Under the pieces are notes generated by a model. The model saw nothing but the letters and a program-made list of their open reading frames with translations, was not told the origin of the DNA and ran no database searches. 64,000 nucleotides of DNA from Telmatactis stephensoni. Taxonomy: Eukaryota > Cnidaria > Anthozoa > Actiniaria > Isophelliidae. The stretch's first letter is position 1, and every line of letters begins with the position of its first letter. Both the position numbers and the translations under genes were made by a program. This document shows, piece by piece, positions 33,901-44,371 of this stretch. The DNA is taken from the NCBI GenBank assembly GCA_029948255.1, contig JALIZF010001915.1:124001-188000 (forward strand). The letters are read 5' to 3'.

Positions 33901-36809
33901 ACTCAATTAACAATAAATGTTGTTTGGACAGGTCATTAATAAGTCAACTACAAAAGTTACAATCAATAATTAATAACTCAAAAGCACATCGTCCCGTCAG
34001 TGCAAGATCAACGCAAACAAGTACTTGTTTAATGGTAGGTATTGAAGAGTAACACTTGTTGCAACATGTGTTTTCTTGTCCTTCATTTTAATTTAAATTT
34101 AAATTTTGTACATGAAGGACTTTTATATACAGTGAGGCATCTACCAGTCATCACTTGTTTCAGGCAAAATTATCATATAACCACTCTGTAATTTCCCCTT
34201 AATTTTTAATTTTTATAAGCACTGAAGTTCCTAATGCTTTAAATGGGAGATTTCACTGTACTTGTTGTTGTGCATGAACATAAAAAGCAAATTAACTGAG
34301 AACAACCTGGTGTTCTTCTCAAAGCAGTGTTTGTGCCTGCATCTGTTCATGTGTCAAATCAGCATGTGGCAATGAATCAATTAACATGCATTGGTATTGC
34401 ATGCATGCAGAGATGTGTCAGGTCTGTGCTCTGTGCCAACATTTGAAGTTCCATGCTGTGAGAAATTAAAGGGAGTCAAAATGTCATCATGCTTGGGGCT
34501 TAATTGCTGCTTTTTGGTGATTTTTCAGGGCTCTGCCCTTTGAATTGCCATTAATAGCTGCTGTGTAATTACCAGTGGAATATAATTCATAGCTATACTC
34601 AAATAGTCCACTAATTCAATAAATGTAGCTAGTAGCAAATGATTTCATTCAATCATTTGAAATGTTTTCTAAAGTAATTGTTTTGTTTTTATTCTTCATG
34701 ATTTTGTTTAGTCTCATCCTTAGGAACCCAGGAGTAATATTCTATTGCTTGTTTCTGGTAGCGAGAAATGGGCGACAGAATATTACTCCTGGGTTCCCGA
34801 GGATGGTTTAGTCTATGTTTTTACTTGTAACTTGATCTCTGAGCTTTTGCATGGATCAGCATATCTATTTTAAGGGGATATATACATACATATCATACGT
34901 ACAAACCAGTTTTAAATCTATGTTTTTTTTGTTTTTGTTTATAAGGTTGTTGTTCTATGTTTTGCTGTCTTCATTGGCAGCTGGAGTCCACTGGCAAAGA
35001 ATGGACTGACCCTCCCCTCCCCTGAAGTGTCTGATCACACTGTTCCTAAGCAGCCAATGGACTACAGTACTCCCTCAGGTTAGGGTTTGGTTTTATTTCA
35101 TTATTGGGGAATTACTTGTAGTCACGATAGGTTATTGACAGGATGTGATGATGGGTGTGTCAGCACTCAACATCCTTAGGACCCTAAGGGTTACTATTTT
35201 TAACGACTACTAAATTTAGCAATAATATTTTCTCTAGTGGGAGATTTAGTGGCTCCTTAGTTTTGCAATTTTCTGGGGAAAATTATTATTTTTATGACAA
35301 CTGACCAATAATACTAATATTAATTTTAGCAAGTACAAAATTTAGCTATTTTGATTAACTTGCTAAAATTTGCTAAATTATGTCACTGAAAATAGTAAGC
35401 TTGATGTGTGGTTACTATTTTACTGGTTTTCTTGGTCCAAGAAAAATTACCCCTTGGAACATTGTCTGTTTAAAGTTGTTTCAGAAGTAAAGTTTTCTCT
35501 CATTTCTGATTGGTCGATCAGTCAGGTTGACCAATCAGCATCCAATAATAGATATATATTAAAAAATTATCAGAACCTTTACAATGCCACCATAATAAAC
35601 TTTTACTTCTGCAACAAGTCCAAACAAACAAAGTTCCCTGGGGTAATTTTTCTTGAATCGAGCAAGAAACAAGCCACGTACCCCTGGGTTCCTGAGAATG
35701 AGCATTTATAAGTTGACATGAAAACAGCCATATGGTATGGCATTCTAAACATGGCAGTGAGACAATGTCATGCCAAGGCGTGGTTTGTACACAGCAAGTG
35801 CAAGCAACATAAAGAGTCTCGGTGTTGCATTTCTTGAGTAAACAATTAATGAACACTTGCATAACTAAGTCTGTATGTTTCTTCTGCTTCTGCTGCTTGT
35901 GAAACCCAGGCCTTACTGTGCAATGAATAAATGTGATATGAGATCTCTGTCCTCACATCATGTATAATGCTATATCTAATAGTTGATGCTATATGATTGA
36001 TGTGAGGAAGCAAGGCCGAGCGGTGAGAGCGCAGCTGTCTGTCACCTCTGTGATCCCGAGTTCGATTCGAGAACTTCTCTCCCTTGCTTCAAGGGTTTTT
36101 TCTCCGGGCACTCTGGTTTTTCCTCCCTCAGTAAAAACGAACTAGTTTCAATCTAAGCTGTGCTCTGTGATCAGACATGGGTCGTATGGTGGCTGCTATG
36201 TGTGTGTGTGTCTGTAAATTTGTATGTAAATGTGTAAATGTGCAACTGTCTCGTAATGAAAGCACCCTTGTATTCCTTCGACTCGATCACGTTGAGCTGT
36301 GCCCCTCGTAATTCAGTACTTTGCTGTGAGGAAGGGTGATGAGCTACCCCAAATTTATTATTTATTTATTTATTTATTTGTCTGTTATGAAGAGTGCAGC
36401 TAGTTCATGAGACAAAATCTTTGTTGAGTGTCCATGTTGTACCATCTTGATTGTGTGTGTACTGATAGATTACAGCTAGGCCAGGGGAAAATGAATCTTG
36501 AAGTACACTGCCAGAAGACTCTGAAATATCTATAGTGAAGCAGTTATTAACTTAATAAGTGGCAAGTAAGGTTTCCAGTGTTTTAACAAAAAATTCTTTC
36601 TTGTAGTTCGCTCAAGAGTGCTGCTCTCGGTAGATGAAGCTGATGAAGTGGACTTTGCTCCTACGCCAAGTATAATGGATGCAATGGCTGCATACCTCAA
36701 ACCCGGCCCAACAATAACAGCTGTTGATAATGATACCCATAAGTATGTTGCTATGGAAACATCCTCAGCACAAGCAAGCCCAAAGGATGGACTGGCTTCA
36801 GCTTCATGA
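27993..36809 (+). CDS. CREB3L: CREB3/OASIS-like membrane-bound bZIP factor, 11 exons, complete
   Basis: Exons: 27993-28109, 28235-28700, 30352-30423, 31883-31998, 32748-32843, 33222-33269, 33485-33543, 33688-33756, 33932-34034, 34946-35078, 36607-36809. Total 1482 nt (493 residues plus stop), all phases agree. Members of this family sit in the ER membrane and are cut in the Golgi by site-1 and site-2 proteases, freeing an N-terminal transcription factor. Visible in order: acidic, Ser-rich N-terminus with a sumoylation-like VKKEP; the family box [15 protein letters not shown]...LTK (about 266-289); basic region [20 protein letters not shown] (about 298-317); a leucine zipper to about 365; a hydrophobic segment [17 protein letters not shown] (about 379-395); and a luminal RSRVLL (about 428-433) that fits the S1P consensus RxxL. 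It could be closest to CREB3L1/2; the exact subtype needs a tree. Confidence 0.92.
30674..31101. mobile_element. MITE with GGGTGTAGATAAAAG ends
   Basis: Arms at about 30674-30815 and 30957-31101 are inverted copies (GGGTGTAGATAAAAGGCTGA; CATCTTTTATCTACACCC), including GGACTGACATTAAAACACTG and the GAATGAATGAAT end. Lies in intron 3 of the CREB3-like gene. The plus frame at 30551-30760 is arm sequence. Confidence 0.75.
31659..31822. mobile_element. Short MITE with TTGAAGGGTTCCCTGTGAAAA end
   Basis: TTGAAGGGTTCCCTGTGAAA and its inverted, diverged copy TTTCACATGGAACGTACTCTTCAA bound about 160 bp in intron 3 of the CREB3-like gene. Non-coding. Confidence 0.6.
34718..34805. mobile_element. 88-bp MITE with 9-bp target duplication GTTTAGTCT
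   Basis: CATCCTTAGGAACCCAGGAG at the left is inverted as CTCCTGGGTTCCCGAGGATG at the right. Immediately outside are direct copies of GTTTAGTCT (34709-34717 and 34806-34814). Sits in intron 9 of the CREB3-like gene, about 140 bp before the transmembrane exon. An 8-9-bp duplication fits hAT-like or Mutator-like mobilisation. Confidence 0.85.
36003..36380 (+). mobile_element. tRNA-derived SINE with (TTTA)n tail
   Basis: Head GGCCGAGCGGTGAGAGCGC resembles a tRNA A box (Leu/Ser type) and GAGTTCGATTCGAG a B box. The body is unrelated to tRNA and the end is (TTTA)n at about 36357-36379. It lies in the last intron of the CREB3-like gene, about 230 bp before exon 11. Not a functional tRNA: the head does not fold through an acceptor stem. 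Confidence 0.75.
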
Positions 36810-37180
36810 CTGCAGTGTAGTTTTTATCGATAGATTTACTGCGAGTTGTGACAATTTGAAAACACTCAATGCATTGCGGGAAGACCTTGGTTCCATATCA
36901 TTCCATCCATTCAAATCCATATAAAATCCATAAAATTCATTCTTAAATTTATATATATATATTAGTTACAAATTAGTGTCAGAATACAAAAATATTACAT
37001 TTAATTGACTAAAAAATGTGTATGGGAACTAAATACCATCAAAAAACTTGTATAAAACAAAATTATAATTACATGTAATGAATTTTTTTGAAAGTCTAAC
37101 TTTGGTTTTGTCAGAAATGAATTGTTTTTTTGTGGGAAATTGTATGTCTTCATTTTATAGTTTACTTACAAACAAATATC

Positions 37181-37186
37181 AATAAA
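37181..37186 (+). terminator. Poly(A) signal of the CREB3-like gene
   Basis: AATAAA about 370 bp after the stop codon at 36807-36809, in an AT-rich 3' flank. It is the first canonical signal downstream, so a likely 3' end. Confidence 0.5.
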
Positions 37187-37257
37187 AAGTTCTGTTATTA
37201 AAATCTTTTATAATAATTATTTTTGGGCTATAAACTTGAAATACATGTCAAACATGT

Positions 37258-37387
37258 GTAGGTCCTTCATATATGGTACATTATAATGGGTCCTATTGTA
37301 TATAACAATAATAATAATAATAATAATAATAGTATTTCATTATATACAATAGGACCCATTATAATGTACCATATATGAAGGACCTAC
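37258..37387. repeat. 47-bp perfect hairpin with (AAT)n loop
   Basis: Arms 37258-37304 and 37341-37387 are exact reverse complements (start GTAGGTCCTTCATATATGGT), separated by 36 nt that include an (AAT)n run. It lies just past the CREB3-like poly(A) signal. It is probably a very young foldback MITE. Confidence 0.9.
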
Positions 37388-39581
37388 CCAAACCTCCCAA
37401 AAGCAGACACCCTTAGGACCACAAGTGCTATCTGGTCATCTCGTCCCCTCATCATCTCGCCCCCACCATCTCCCCCCACAAGTTGGTGTCTGTTTATGGG
37501 AGATGTCCACTTACAGGAGAGTAGTAGGGAAACAAAGGAAATTTTTCACAGGGTGATACATTTACTAATTGCACTACAAATCTCTCCTGTTGTGCCAGAG
37601 TAAATTCAGTTCAAGGCAACCCAGTAACTGGAGGCAACTTTAGGGGAAGGCCACTTGGGGGTGGGGGTGGGGGTGAGGTCTTGAGGTTTCAGTTGTGGGA
37701 AAAATTACAAATGTTCAACTGATGGAGTGATCACACTAAACCTGTGAAAAAGTACAAAACCTAAATAGCACAAAATCCTGTTTTCCATTATTTAATAGTG
37801 CTATTTTGCATTGTTTAGCTAGTACAATTTCATGGGTTAAGTACAATCACTCTACACTAGCTGTAGGGATAAACTTGCTCAAATAAATTATTTTGATTGT
37901 TTGTGCTAGTGACTGTATTTACTACAGGTGGGAATATAAATAACTGTAATTACGAGCTTTTATTGATGATGACAAGTACATGTAGGAATGAAACTGTTTA
38001 CAGTAAGACAAAAATGGCAGAAAATTGATGTTTTAGCGCAAAGTTAAGCGTTTCAGAGTAGAAAATTCATCGAGTAGGACCAACAAGTAAAATGTTTGTA
38101 AACGTTCTTGGGAAATGTGGCAAAGAACCGGACTATGGGTCTAAATGACAAACCAAGTTTAAATGCCTGCCTTTTTGCCTAACTACGATTCAACTGATTA
38201 GGCAGTAGAGAACAAACTGCGCCCAAATTTTGCGCAACGCTGTTAGAGGTTCCAAAGCCATACACATTGCGCGCAAATTTAGATGCTCTTTATATTGTCT
38301 GCAACCCTGTTTAATACGGCCACCTAGGGCCAAAAATAACTGACCGTAATAACGGGGTACATTTTACAAGAGATTTTAATAGATTTTAAGAGACTTAAAA
38401 GTGCGATCTCTATCTGTACGTCAGGCCAAAAGGTGGTGGTCGTAATAGCGAGGTGGCCGTATTAACGGTGTGGTCGTAAGGTGGGATTCCCCTGTAATAC
38501 CAAACGAAACGGTTTTAGAATTTCCAGCACGACCATTAACTGGGCGCAACTCGGACTTGGGGGACCAAAGCACGTGATCGAGTGAAATTGAGATTTCCGC
38601 GTCGCATCCAAGAAATTCACGATTTTCCATGGTTTCACAGAAATAAATGAACACTTCACGCGCGTGGAGAAAATGGCGCATTTTATCTTCTTTTTAAATG
38701 ATTATAGAAGAATAGTTCTTGCGCATGCAATTAAAAAAAGCAAAATGTTTAATTACCAATAATTAATTATTAAAGTCATTAGTATAAGTTTGAATTGGAT
38801 ACAGTCTTAGTTACAAGCATTTAATTACACTAATCATATCAACAATAACACAAAAAGTAGACTATCGATGTTATGGCCAGCAATCGTCAAAGTCCTCAAC
38901 GTTTTTATGGTGCGAACAAGTTCTTGTGCCCAATTTGGAAACCAATTAAGGAGTTTCATTTCAATCTTGTATAAAGCAAAAAACAATAAGACGCTACGTG
39001 AACCAAATAATTATTCGTTTCTACAGCCACATAGACAACTACAATTTTGTAGTAGCTTATCCTCTGCAAGCAACAAGATCTTTATATGGCGAATGTTACA
39101 AAAAAAATCATAATGCTCAGCAAAAAAACACTTCTAATGGAATACATGAACAATTTATTTCACAAGAGGGTCTCTTCCCTGCCTAAATCGTTCATGACGT
39201 CTTGCAAAACTCCTCGCTTTTCACCCCTTGCGACTAATAACTTTAAGATATCTGGACATGCAGAGATGTATAATTTTCAATCTTCTCCAAAACTTGGAGT
39301 CAAAAATTCGAGGCATTTTGTTCAGTGAAAAACAGCAATTATCTAGAAAACCTCGTAGGTTTCTTGCCAAGGTAAGTACAGCAAAATTGAGGCCACTTTT
39401 AGGAAAAGTATGCAATCTAATGATTTTGCAGCTGAACTAGACAAAGACCAATCAGAATTTAGCTAAACAATACTCGCTTATTTCAAGTTCCACTGTAATT
39501 CTCACAAAGTAGGTGGAGCCATGGAGGACACAAGAACCCATAGAGGTTCAAATATACAAAGGTATTCTCAGTTGTTTCATC
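37388..39581. other. Intergenic between the CREB3-like and TerD genes
   Basis: Contains a MITE of the ACTTAACCC family at about 37725-37853 and a repeat fragment near 38308-38495 with TTAATACGGCCACC and GACCGTAATAACGG words inverted against GGTGGCCGTATTAACGG. The rest is AT-rich. Small frames at 38421-38681 and 38868-39440 have no splice or family support. The 3' end of the minus-strand TerD gene must fall here; TTTATT at about 39154 (AATAAA on the minus strand) is one candidate. Confidence 0.45.
37725..37853. mobile_element. MITE with GTGATCACACTAAACC end, copy 2
   Basis: Ends GAGTGATCACACTAAACCTG and CATGGGTTAAGTACAATCAC are inverted, matching copies at 13090 and 63391. Non-coding. Confidence 0.7.
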
Positions 39582-41459
39582 TCAAGAAAAGCCTTTGAGG
39601 ATGATTCTTTCAATTGTATTGAACAATGGAAAGTAATATCTCACGTTTCCAGACGACGAATCCTGCAAGCTGAAAACCTGCCAAGAGCCATCAATGCGAC
39701 ACAAGCAGCAAAATATCACAGCTTTACTGTCAACGTCACGGCCGATCTTGTCGCTGCAAAGCTGCTCAGATGGATTTCTTGTGTCGTAGAATTCAAGTGT
39801 CAAATTCTTGAAATCATGAATGCTATCAGCATTGAGAGCGCTCAGAGTGAAGAATAACTTATCTACTTCATCTGGTAGGGAATCCAAGTCGACTTTGAGA
39901 ATATGGCGACCTCGTTTGCTGTACCAGTTACCTCTAAAACCATGACCAGAGTGGGTGACTGATCCAAAACCTTGGTTAAACAAATACCTTTCAGCACCAT
40001 AGGTATTCTTAAAGTCGACATAGTCTACTCGTCTTGATCCACTGTACAGGACAGCAGACGCGTTGAGGTAGTCTCGTCGTATTCCAACGTACTCCCAGGA
40101 AAAGTTGAAAGTAACTTGCTTGAGACTGTCAGCAATGGTTTTGAGAACTTTGATGAGAGTTATGGTACTATTATTTGTGATATCGTAATCACGCACTTTC
40201 ATCAAGCGACTGGATTTGTAGGTCTGACGAAATAGAAATAGAAACGAATTCAATTCCATACTAGCCGGCTGTACAGCCCTTATTATCCTATTAACCTTCA
40301 AGACAATGAAAGTTGCTGTGCTGGCTTTTGCACCAGAGGTTAGAATTGACCAAAATAGGGAAGTTCCAATGTTCCCAATGGCCCTCAACACATAAGGATC
40401 AGTTTTGAAAATATAGCGCATTTGTTTAGTTTGATGTATGTCATTTATTGCTTTTTTTTACAGCTTTAGCATGCCAGTGAATTCCGATTTTTAATACGAA
40501 AACATTTTGAGATTCACCTCGTAACTTGGCGCATAACCTTATCTTTTCTACTCGCCATTTACGAGTTTTTAGCGCGAATGGCGCAAGGTAAGTTACGTGC
40601 CTATCTTAATCCCTGTTGCACACGCGGATTCGCACGAGATCAGCTCTATGCCTATAAGTGGCCGACATATGACAAAGGAAAATCCAACAGGAGTTAGGAG
40701 AAACAATGTGCGTGACACAATTCTTATCTATGTAACATTAGTTCTCCATTAATAAATCCAAATAATCAAGATGTCATGAAACTGACAGTGCATCCTGTTC
40801 TATCCCTCATGAATCCAATCTACCCTACTACGCTACTAGAAATTCTGCAAGTGCCTCCGAAAGTAATGAGCAATGGGAGAGGGAGAAAGCAATGTATTCT
40901 ATACCCTCTTCCTTCTTCATTCATCTGGGTTTTGGGACATAAGGATAGAAATATTGTAATACAGACCTGTTAATACAGACATTATTTATTAAGCCACCCT
41001 TTGTACTTTAATGCAGCTAGAGACTGTTCAATCCATAAAATGCAAAATCTATGTTGACTGCCAAGCCCCCTCCCCCACCCTAAAGCTATAACTTTAAGCA
41101 ACCTGCAAATATGGCCTCACCTCCAAAGGTTTATCATTGTAAATCAAACGTTGTTTCCTAGGTTCAACACCTAAGACTCTTGAGATTGCTTGCTTGAGGT
41201 CCATTATGGAGTCCGAACGTGACACTTTTACATTGGCCTTCTCACCATTCAGCATAACAACTTCTACATTAGATTTAACTAAAGATGACAGCATATGTGC
41301 ACCCTCTAGCTCTGGTGCCTTAGCTGACACTCCTTCATCAACATCCAAGGGTGGAAACAGCCACTTGAACTTCTGGATACATGCAATGTATTGTGGGTCT
41401 TTTTGAGTAACACGAGTGTAGCATACTGGGCAGTAATTGGCTCTCTCCACAGATGCCAT
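39582..41459 (-). CDS. Ubiquitin-like / TerD-domain fusion protein, 2 exons
   Basis: Exon 1 is 41459-41121, exon 2 is 40223-39582 (minus strand); both junctions are phase 0, giving 326 residues. Residues 1-62 carry a YCPVCYTR motif (C10, C13, with C27) that may bind metal. Residues about 64-141 are a ubiquitin-like fold: VEVVMLNGEKANVKVSRSDS, LKQAISRVLGVEPRKQRLIY and, after the intron, RDYDITNNSTITLIKVL. The exact join of the fold across the splice site supports the model. There is no C-terminal GlyGly, so conjugation is unlikely. Residues about 150-320 match TerD: FSWEY, NASAVLYS, GSVTHSGHGFRGNW, LKVDLDSLPDEVDKLFFTLS, LCRIDGSW. TerD proteins act in bacterial tellurite and stress resistance and are Ca-binding; here most acidic Ca-site positions are replaced. 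The open frame continues upstream of exon 2 to 40421, but that part reads through the intron end. Cellular role unknown. Confidence 0.82.
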
Positions 41460-42794
41460 GACACACTAAGACAAATAAAAACAGTTGGAATACATTTTTG
41501 AGACTTAAATCCCCAGAGGGGGAGACTCTCATATATTTTAGTTGGAGATGGTTGTCATCTTTTGGGTCAAAATCACAGTATCTAGTACCTTTAAGGGTGT
41601 TCATGGATAGATGCCGAAACTAATAATATTAATAATAATAATAATAATGATAGACTTTATTTAACAATGGTGACCAGTTTATTCAATGACTAATCTACCA
41701 CTGGGCCATTAGAAATTGGTACCTTTTTGGGTTCTCAAATCAGCAACACAATGCCAACTGAGGAAATTTGTAATTTAAATGCTTGACGGCAGATGTTATC
41801 AGAATTAAAAGCAGCAACATTTTGAATAAAATTAATCATTTTCTGTTTATTTGTTTTATTGGTAACTCTTAGGGGTAAAAAATATCACTATCAAGTCACT
41901 TTCATTTTGGTACCTTTTAAGGATAAAAATGAAAATTCCTGGCAATCATCCCCTAACTAATATATAGCTATTTCAAAAAAGGTTGACGGGGTGAATGGCG
42001 AATGACGATTGGCGATTGGTGATTGAATGACCGAAAGGAAACTTGGGGTAACAAGAATTGCTTCATATTCATTGATAAATACCCAAGCATTGCAGGTACC
42101 ATGTAGTTAAGACCTTATTGGACACAATTGGTCAATAGGCGATTCATATCTCCATGATGGATAGTGGTCTAATAGCATGACCACAGTTCCTTTCAGTTGT
42201 GCAATTGCCGATCGCCATTCACCATTCACCCCATCAACCTTTTTGAAATAGCTATATATTGGGAGTCCCCCCTCTGGGCTCAAATCCTTTATAGCTGTAA
42301 AAGTTGCACCCTCTATCTTCTTTTTTTATTGGTGCTCTGTGCTATGGGTATTCAAAGTTACACAAAGCTACTCAAATTTGGAGGGGAGTTGAAACAAGAA
42401 TGTGAGAAATTATTTCATTAACAGAATGTTTCCAATATGTGGTGTATAATTTTCCAATACACACCCAACAGTCACCCAGCTGTCATCTGACTGTTGACTC
42501 CAAAATTGTTGAGTGACAGGTTCAAAGCTGTCAGGCGACAAGTATGGGTGACAATTGCCAGACAGTTTTGTACCTGTTGCCCAACAGTTTTGAACCTCTT
42601 GACCACAGTTTGGTAGCTGTCGCCTGACAATTGATTTGGTGCATTATTCTTTAGTTTACCATGTTGCTCTATATGTATATTTCCAATACATTAATCAAAA
42701 CTTTGAGCAAAAACCCTTGGAAATTTAAAGTATTTGCTTTGTTCATTCATGTGGATTTTTTTGTGTTTTCACGGCCACACAATTCTGAAGAATA
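41460..42794. other. Intergenic upstream of the TerD-fusion gene
   Basis: Holds the probable promoter of the minus-strand gene, an (AAT)n tract with a CTTTATTTAACAA element end (about 41619-41672), a MITE (41961-42258), and a repetitive stretch at about 42465-42640 built of variants of CTGTCRCCTGACA and CAACAGTTTTGAACCT. No gene seen. Confidence 0.5.
41961..42258. mobile_element. MITE with AGCTATTTCAAAAAGGTTGA ends
   Basis: TATATAGCTATTTCAAAAAAGG...GACGGGGTGAATGGCGA on the left is inverted as ATTCACCCCATCAACCTTTTTGAAATAGCTATATA on the right in consecutive shorter blocks. The flanks are TATA-rich, compatible with a TA target. The inner part repeats GGCGATTGG/GATCGCCATTC words. Confidence 0.75.
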
Positions 42795-44049
42795 TAGCCT
42801 GCATAGCGGCTCTTTGGGGGAAGAGGAAGGGGAGGGGAGGGGAGGGGGAAGGAGGGAAAGGGGAAGGGGAGGGGGACTGGGGAGGAGAGGAGGGAAAGGA
42901 GAGCCTGCAGCCAAACCCCTGGTTTTTCCGTTACTCGCGGGCACCAGCACCCGCGTATTTCTATTGGTCGAAATCGATAGCGTTGAAAGGTTGATATGTT
43001 TGATGGACAGTCAGAGTTCCAGATAGCGGAGTTGACGGTGGAGGAGAATATGAAGCTTTTAAATTTCAATCTTAAACAAGAACAAGAACATGCTGTGAAG
43101 TCTCTCTTGGCTGGCAAAGACGTCCTTGTGATTTTACCTACAGGTTTCGGAAAAAGCAGGATTTATCAAGCCTTCGCACAGATTAAGGAAAGTGCTGTTG
43201 TCGTGGTCATTGCTCCTTTGACGAGCATCATTAATGACCAAATTTCACATCTGAATAATTTGGGGATATCTAGTGTCGAACGTTCTGCTTTAAAAGCTGA
43301 TGAAATCAAGGATTGTAAATTTCAAATCCTCTATAGCTCTGCTGAGTTAAAGAAGAACACCAGTGAACTTCACAAGCGACAGTATCGTGCATTGTTGTTG
43401 ACGAGACTCACACCGTTGAAACATGGTCAGGCAAAAGGTAGCAAACTGTAATCTTTTACTATAGCCTAAATAACTTAAGTTTACTGTTAACTTACATATA
43501 AATCTATGTTAAAAACTTATGTTTTCTATGTGTATTTTATCCATAGGTCGAGAGGTCAGCCCTTTGCATTCCTTTCTCTCAGACGGCTTGAAAAGATTCT
43601 CCAAAGAACTCAGTTCTTGAAATCCTTAAATTTAGTTTGCAAATTCGACAAAAATCATTTACACTCTCAGATCTTGGTTTTGGTCCTCTAGCTGCAGGCT
43701 TTTAGGGGTTGAAAGCATTAATAAACTAAAGCATTACACAAATAACCATAAAAATGTCATAAAACCGTCTAATCAATTATGAATTTGTTTTGGTTCGGCA
43801 AAGGTGCCAGAACTACATTACAATACAAGTGAGTTTGACAAGTAGTAGCTCATCTTTCACTTCCGGTCATTTCTGATTGGTCAAGGAAATTTGATCCCTC
43901 GAGTGGGCAGTAACGGAAAAACCAGGGGTTTGGCTGCAGGCTCTCCTTTCCTTCCTCTCCTTCCCAGTCCCCCTCCCCTTTCCCTTTCCCTCCTTCCCCC
44001 TCCCCTCCCCTCCCCTTCCTCTTCCCCCAAAGAGCCGCTACGCAGGCTA
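42795..44049. mobile_element. DNA transposon, 141-bp TIRs, 8-bp TSD, carrying a RecQ-like fragment
   Basis: Left TIR 42795-42935 begins TAGCCTGCATAGCGGCTCTT and runs through a GGGGA-rich core to CCTGGTTTTTCCGTTACT; right TIR 43909-44049 is its near-perfect reverse complement. The direct repeat GAAGAATA flanks the element (42787-42794 and 44050-44057), proving transposition as a unit. An 8-bp duplication fits hAT- or P-type transposases. The inner 970 bp contain a helicase remnant and no transposase. Frames on both strands through the G/A-rich TIRs are artefacts. Confidence 0.88.
42996..43688 (+). pseudogene. RecQ-like DNA helicase fragment, frameshifted
   Basis: The frame at 42996-43451 encodes the start of a superfamily 2 helicase: LKQEQEHAVKSLLAGKDVLV, motif I LPTGFGKSRIYQAF, motif Ia VVVIAPLTSIINDQ. 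Just before motif II the frame slips: VVDETHTVETW (DExH box, here DETH) is read in the next frame from about 43394, then a possible donor at 43438 (AAAAG|GTAGCA) and acceptor near 43546 lead to a short, degraded continuation (RGQPFAFL...). Motifs III-VI are missing. It lies wholly within the TIR element at 42795-44049, so it is a captured or remnant transposon gene. RecQ-type helicases unwind DNA 3'-5'; this copy cannot do so. Confidence 0.8.
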
Positions 44050-44098
44050 GAAGAATATAACACACACAATCAAGGCTGATGCTGTAAACAAATAGCTC

Positions 44099-44371
44099 TT
44101 TGCACAAACATTGACCCTTTCAAAATCATTGAACCTAGAAGCTGAGATCAAAATGGCTCCTGGGTACATGTAGTAATATATGGATATTCATATGTTTTAT
44201 CTGTGAATTCGCTACATAATTGTGTTGGAAATACCAAGTTAGAATTTATTTCAGTCACTGTTTGAAATGTCCATGTACACGCGCTTCTTTAAATCATCTA
44301 ATAAACAAATTTCCCAGCATTCCTTTCGGTCTCAGCTTCTATGCTTTGAAAGGTTCAATGTTTGTGCAATT
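44099..44371. mobile_element. MITE with TTTGCACAAACATTGACC end, copy 1
   Basis: TTTGCACAAACATTGACCCT and TTTGAAAGGTTCAATGTTTG...TGCAA are inverted ends. Inner words TGGGTACATGTAGTAATATA and GGTCTCAGCTTCT are shared with about 63118-63384. It abuts the RecQ-carrying transposon, 41 bp beyond its target duplication. Confidence 0.75.

Noticed and set aside
36003..36080. Possible tRNA gene (A- and B-box words)
   Set aside because: No acceptor stem or complete cloverleaf; followed by a SINE body and (TTTA)n tail.
40224..40421. Upstream extension of the TerD frame to an ATG at 40421
   Set aside because: The ubiquitin-like fold joins exactly from exon 1 to ACC at 40223, preceded by a good pyrimidine tract and CAG; the extension reads intron sequence.
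42661..43026. Glu/Gly/Arg-rich frames over the left TIR, and their mirror at 43850-44107
   Set aside because: Translations of the GGGGA-rich terminal inverted repeats.
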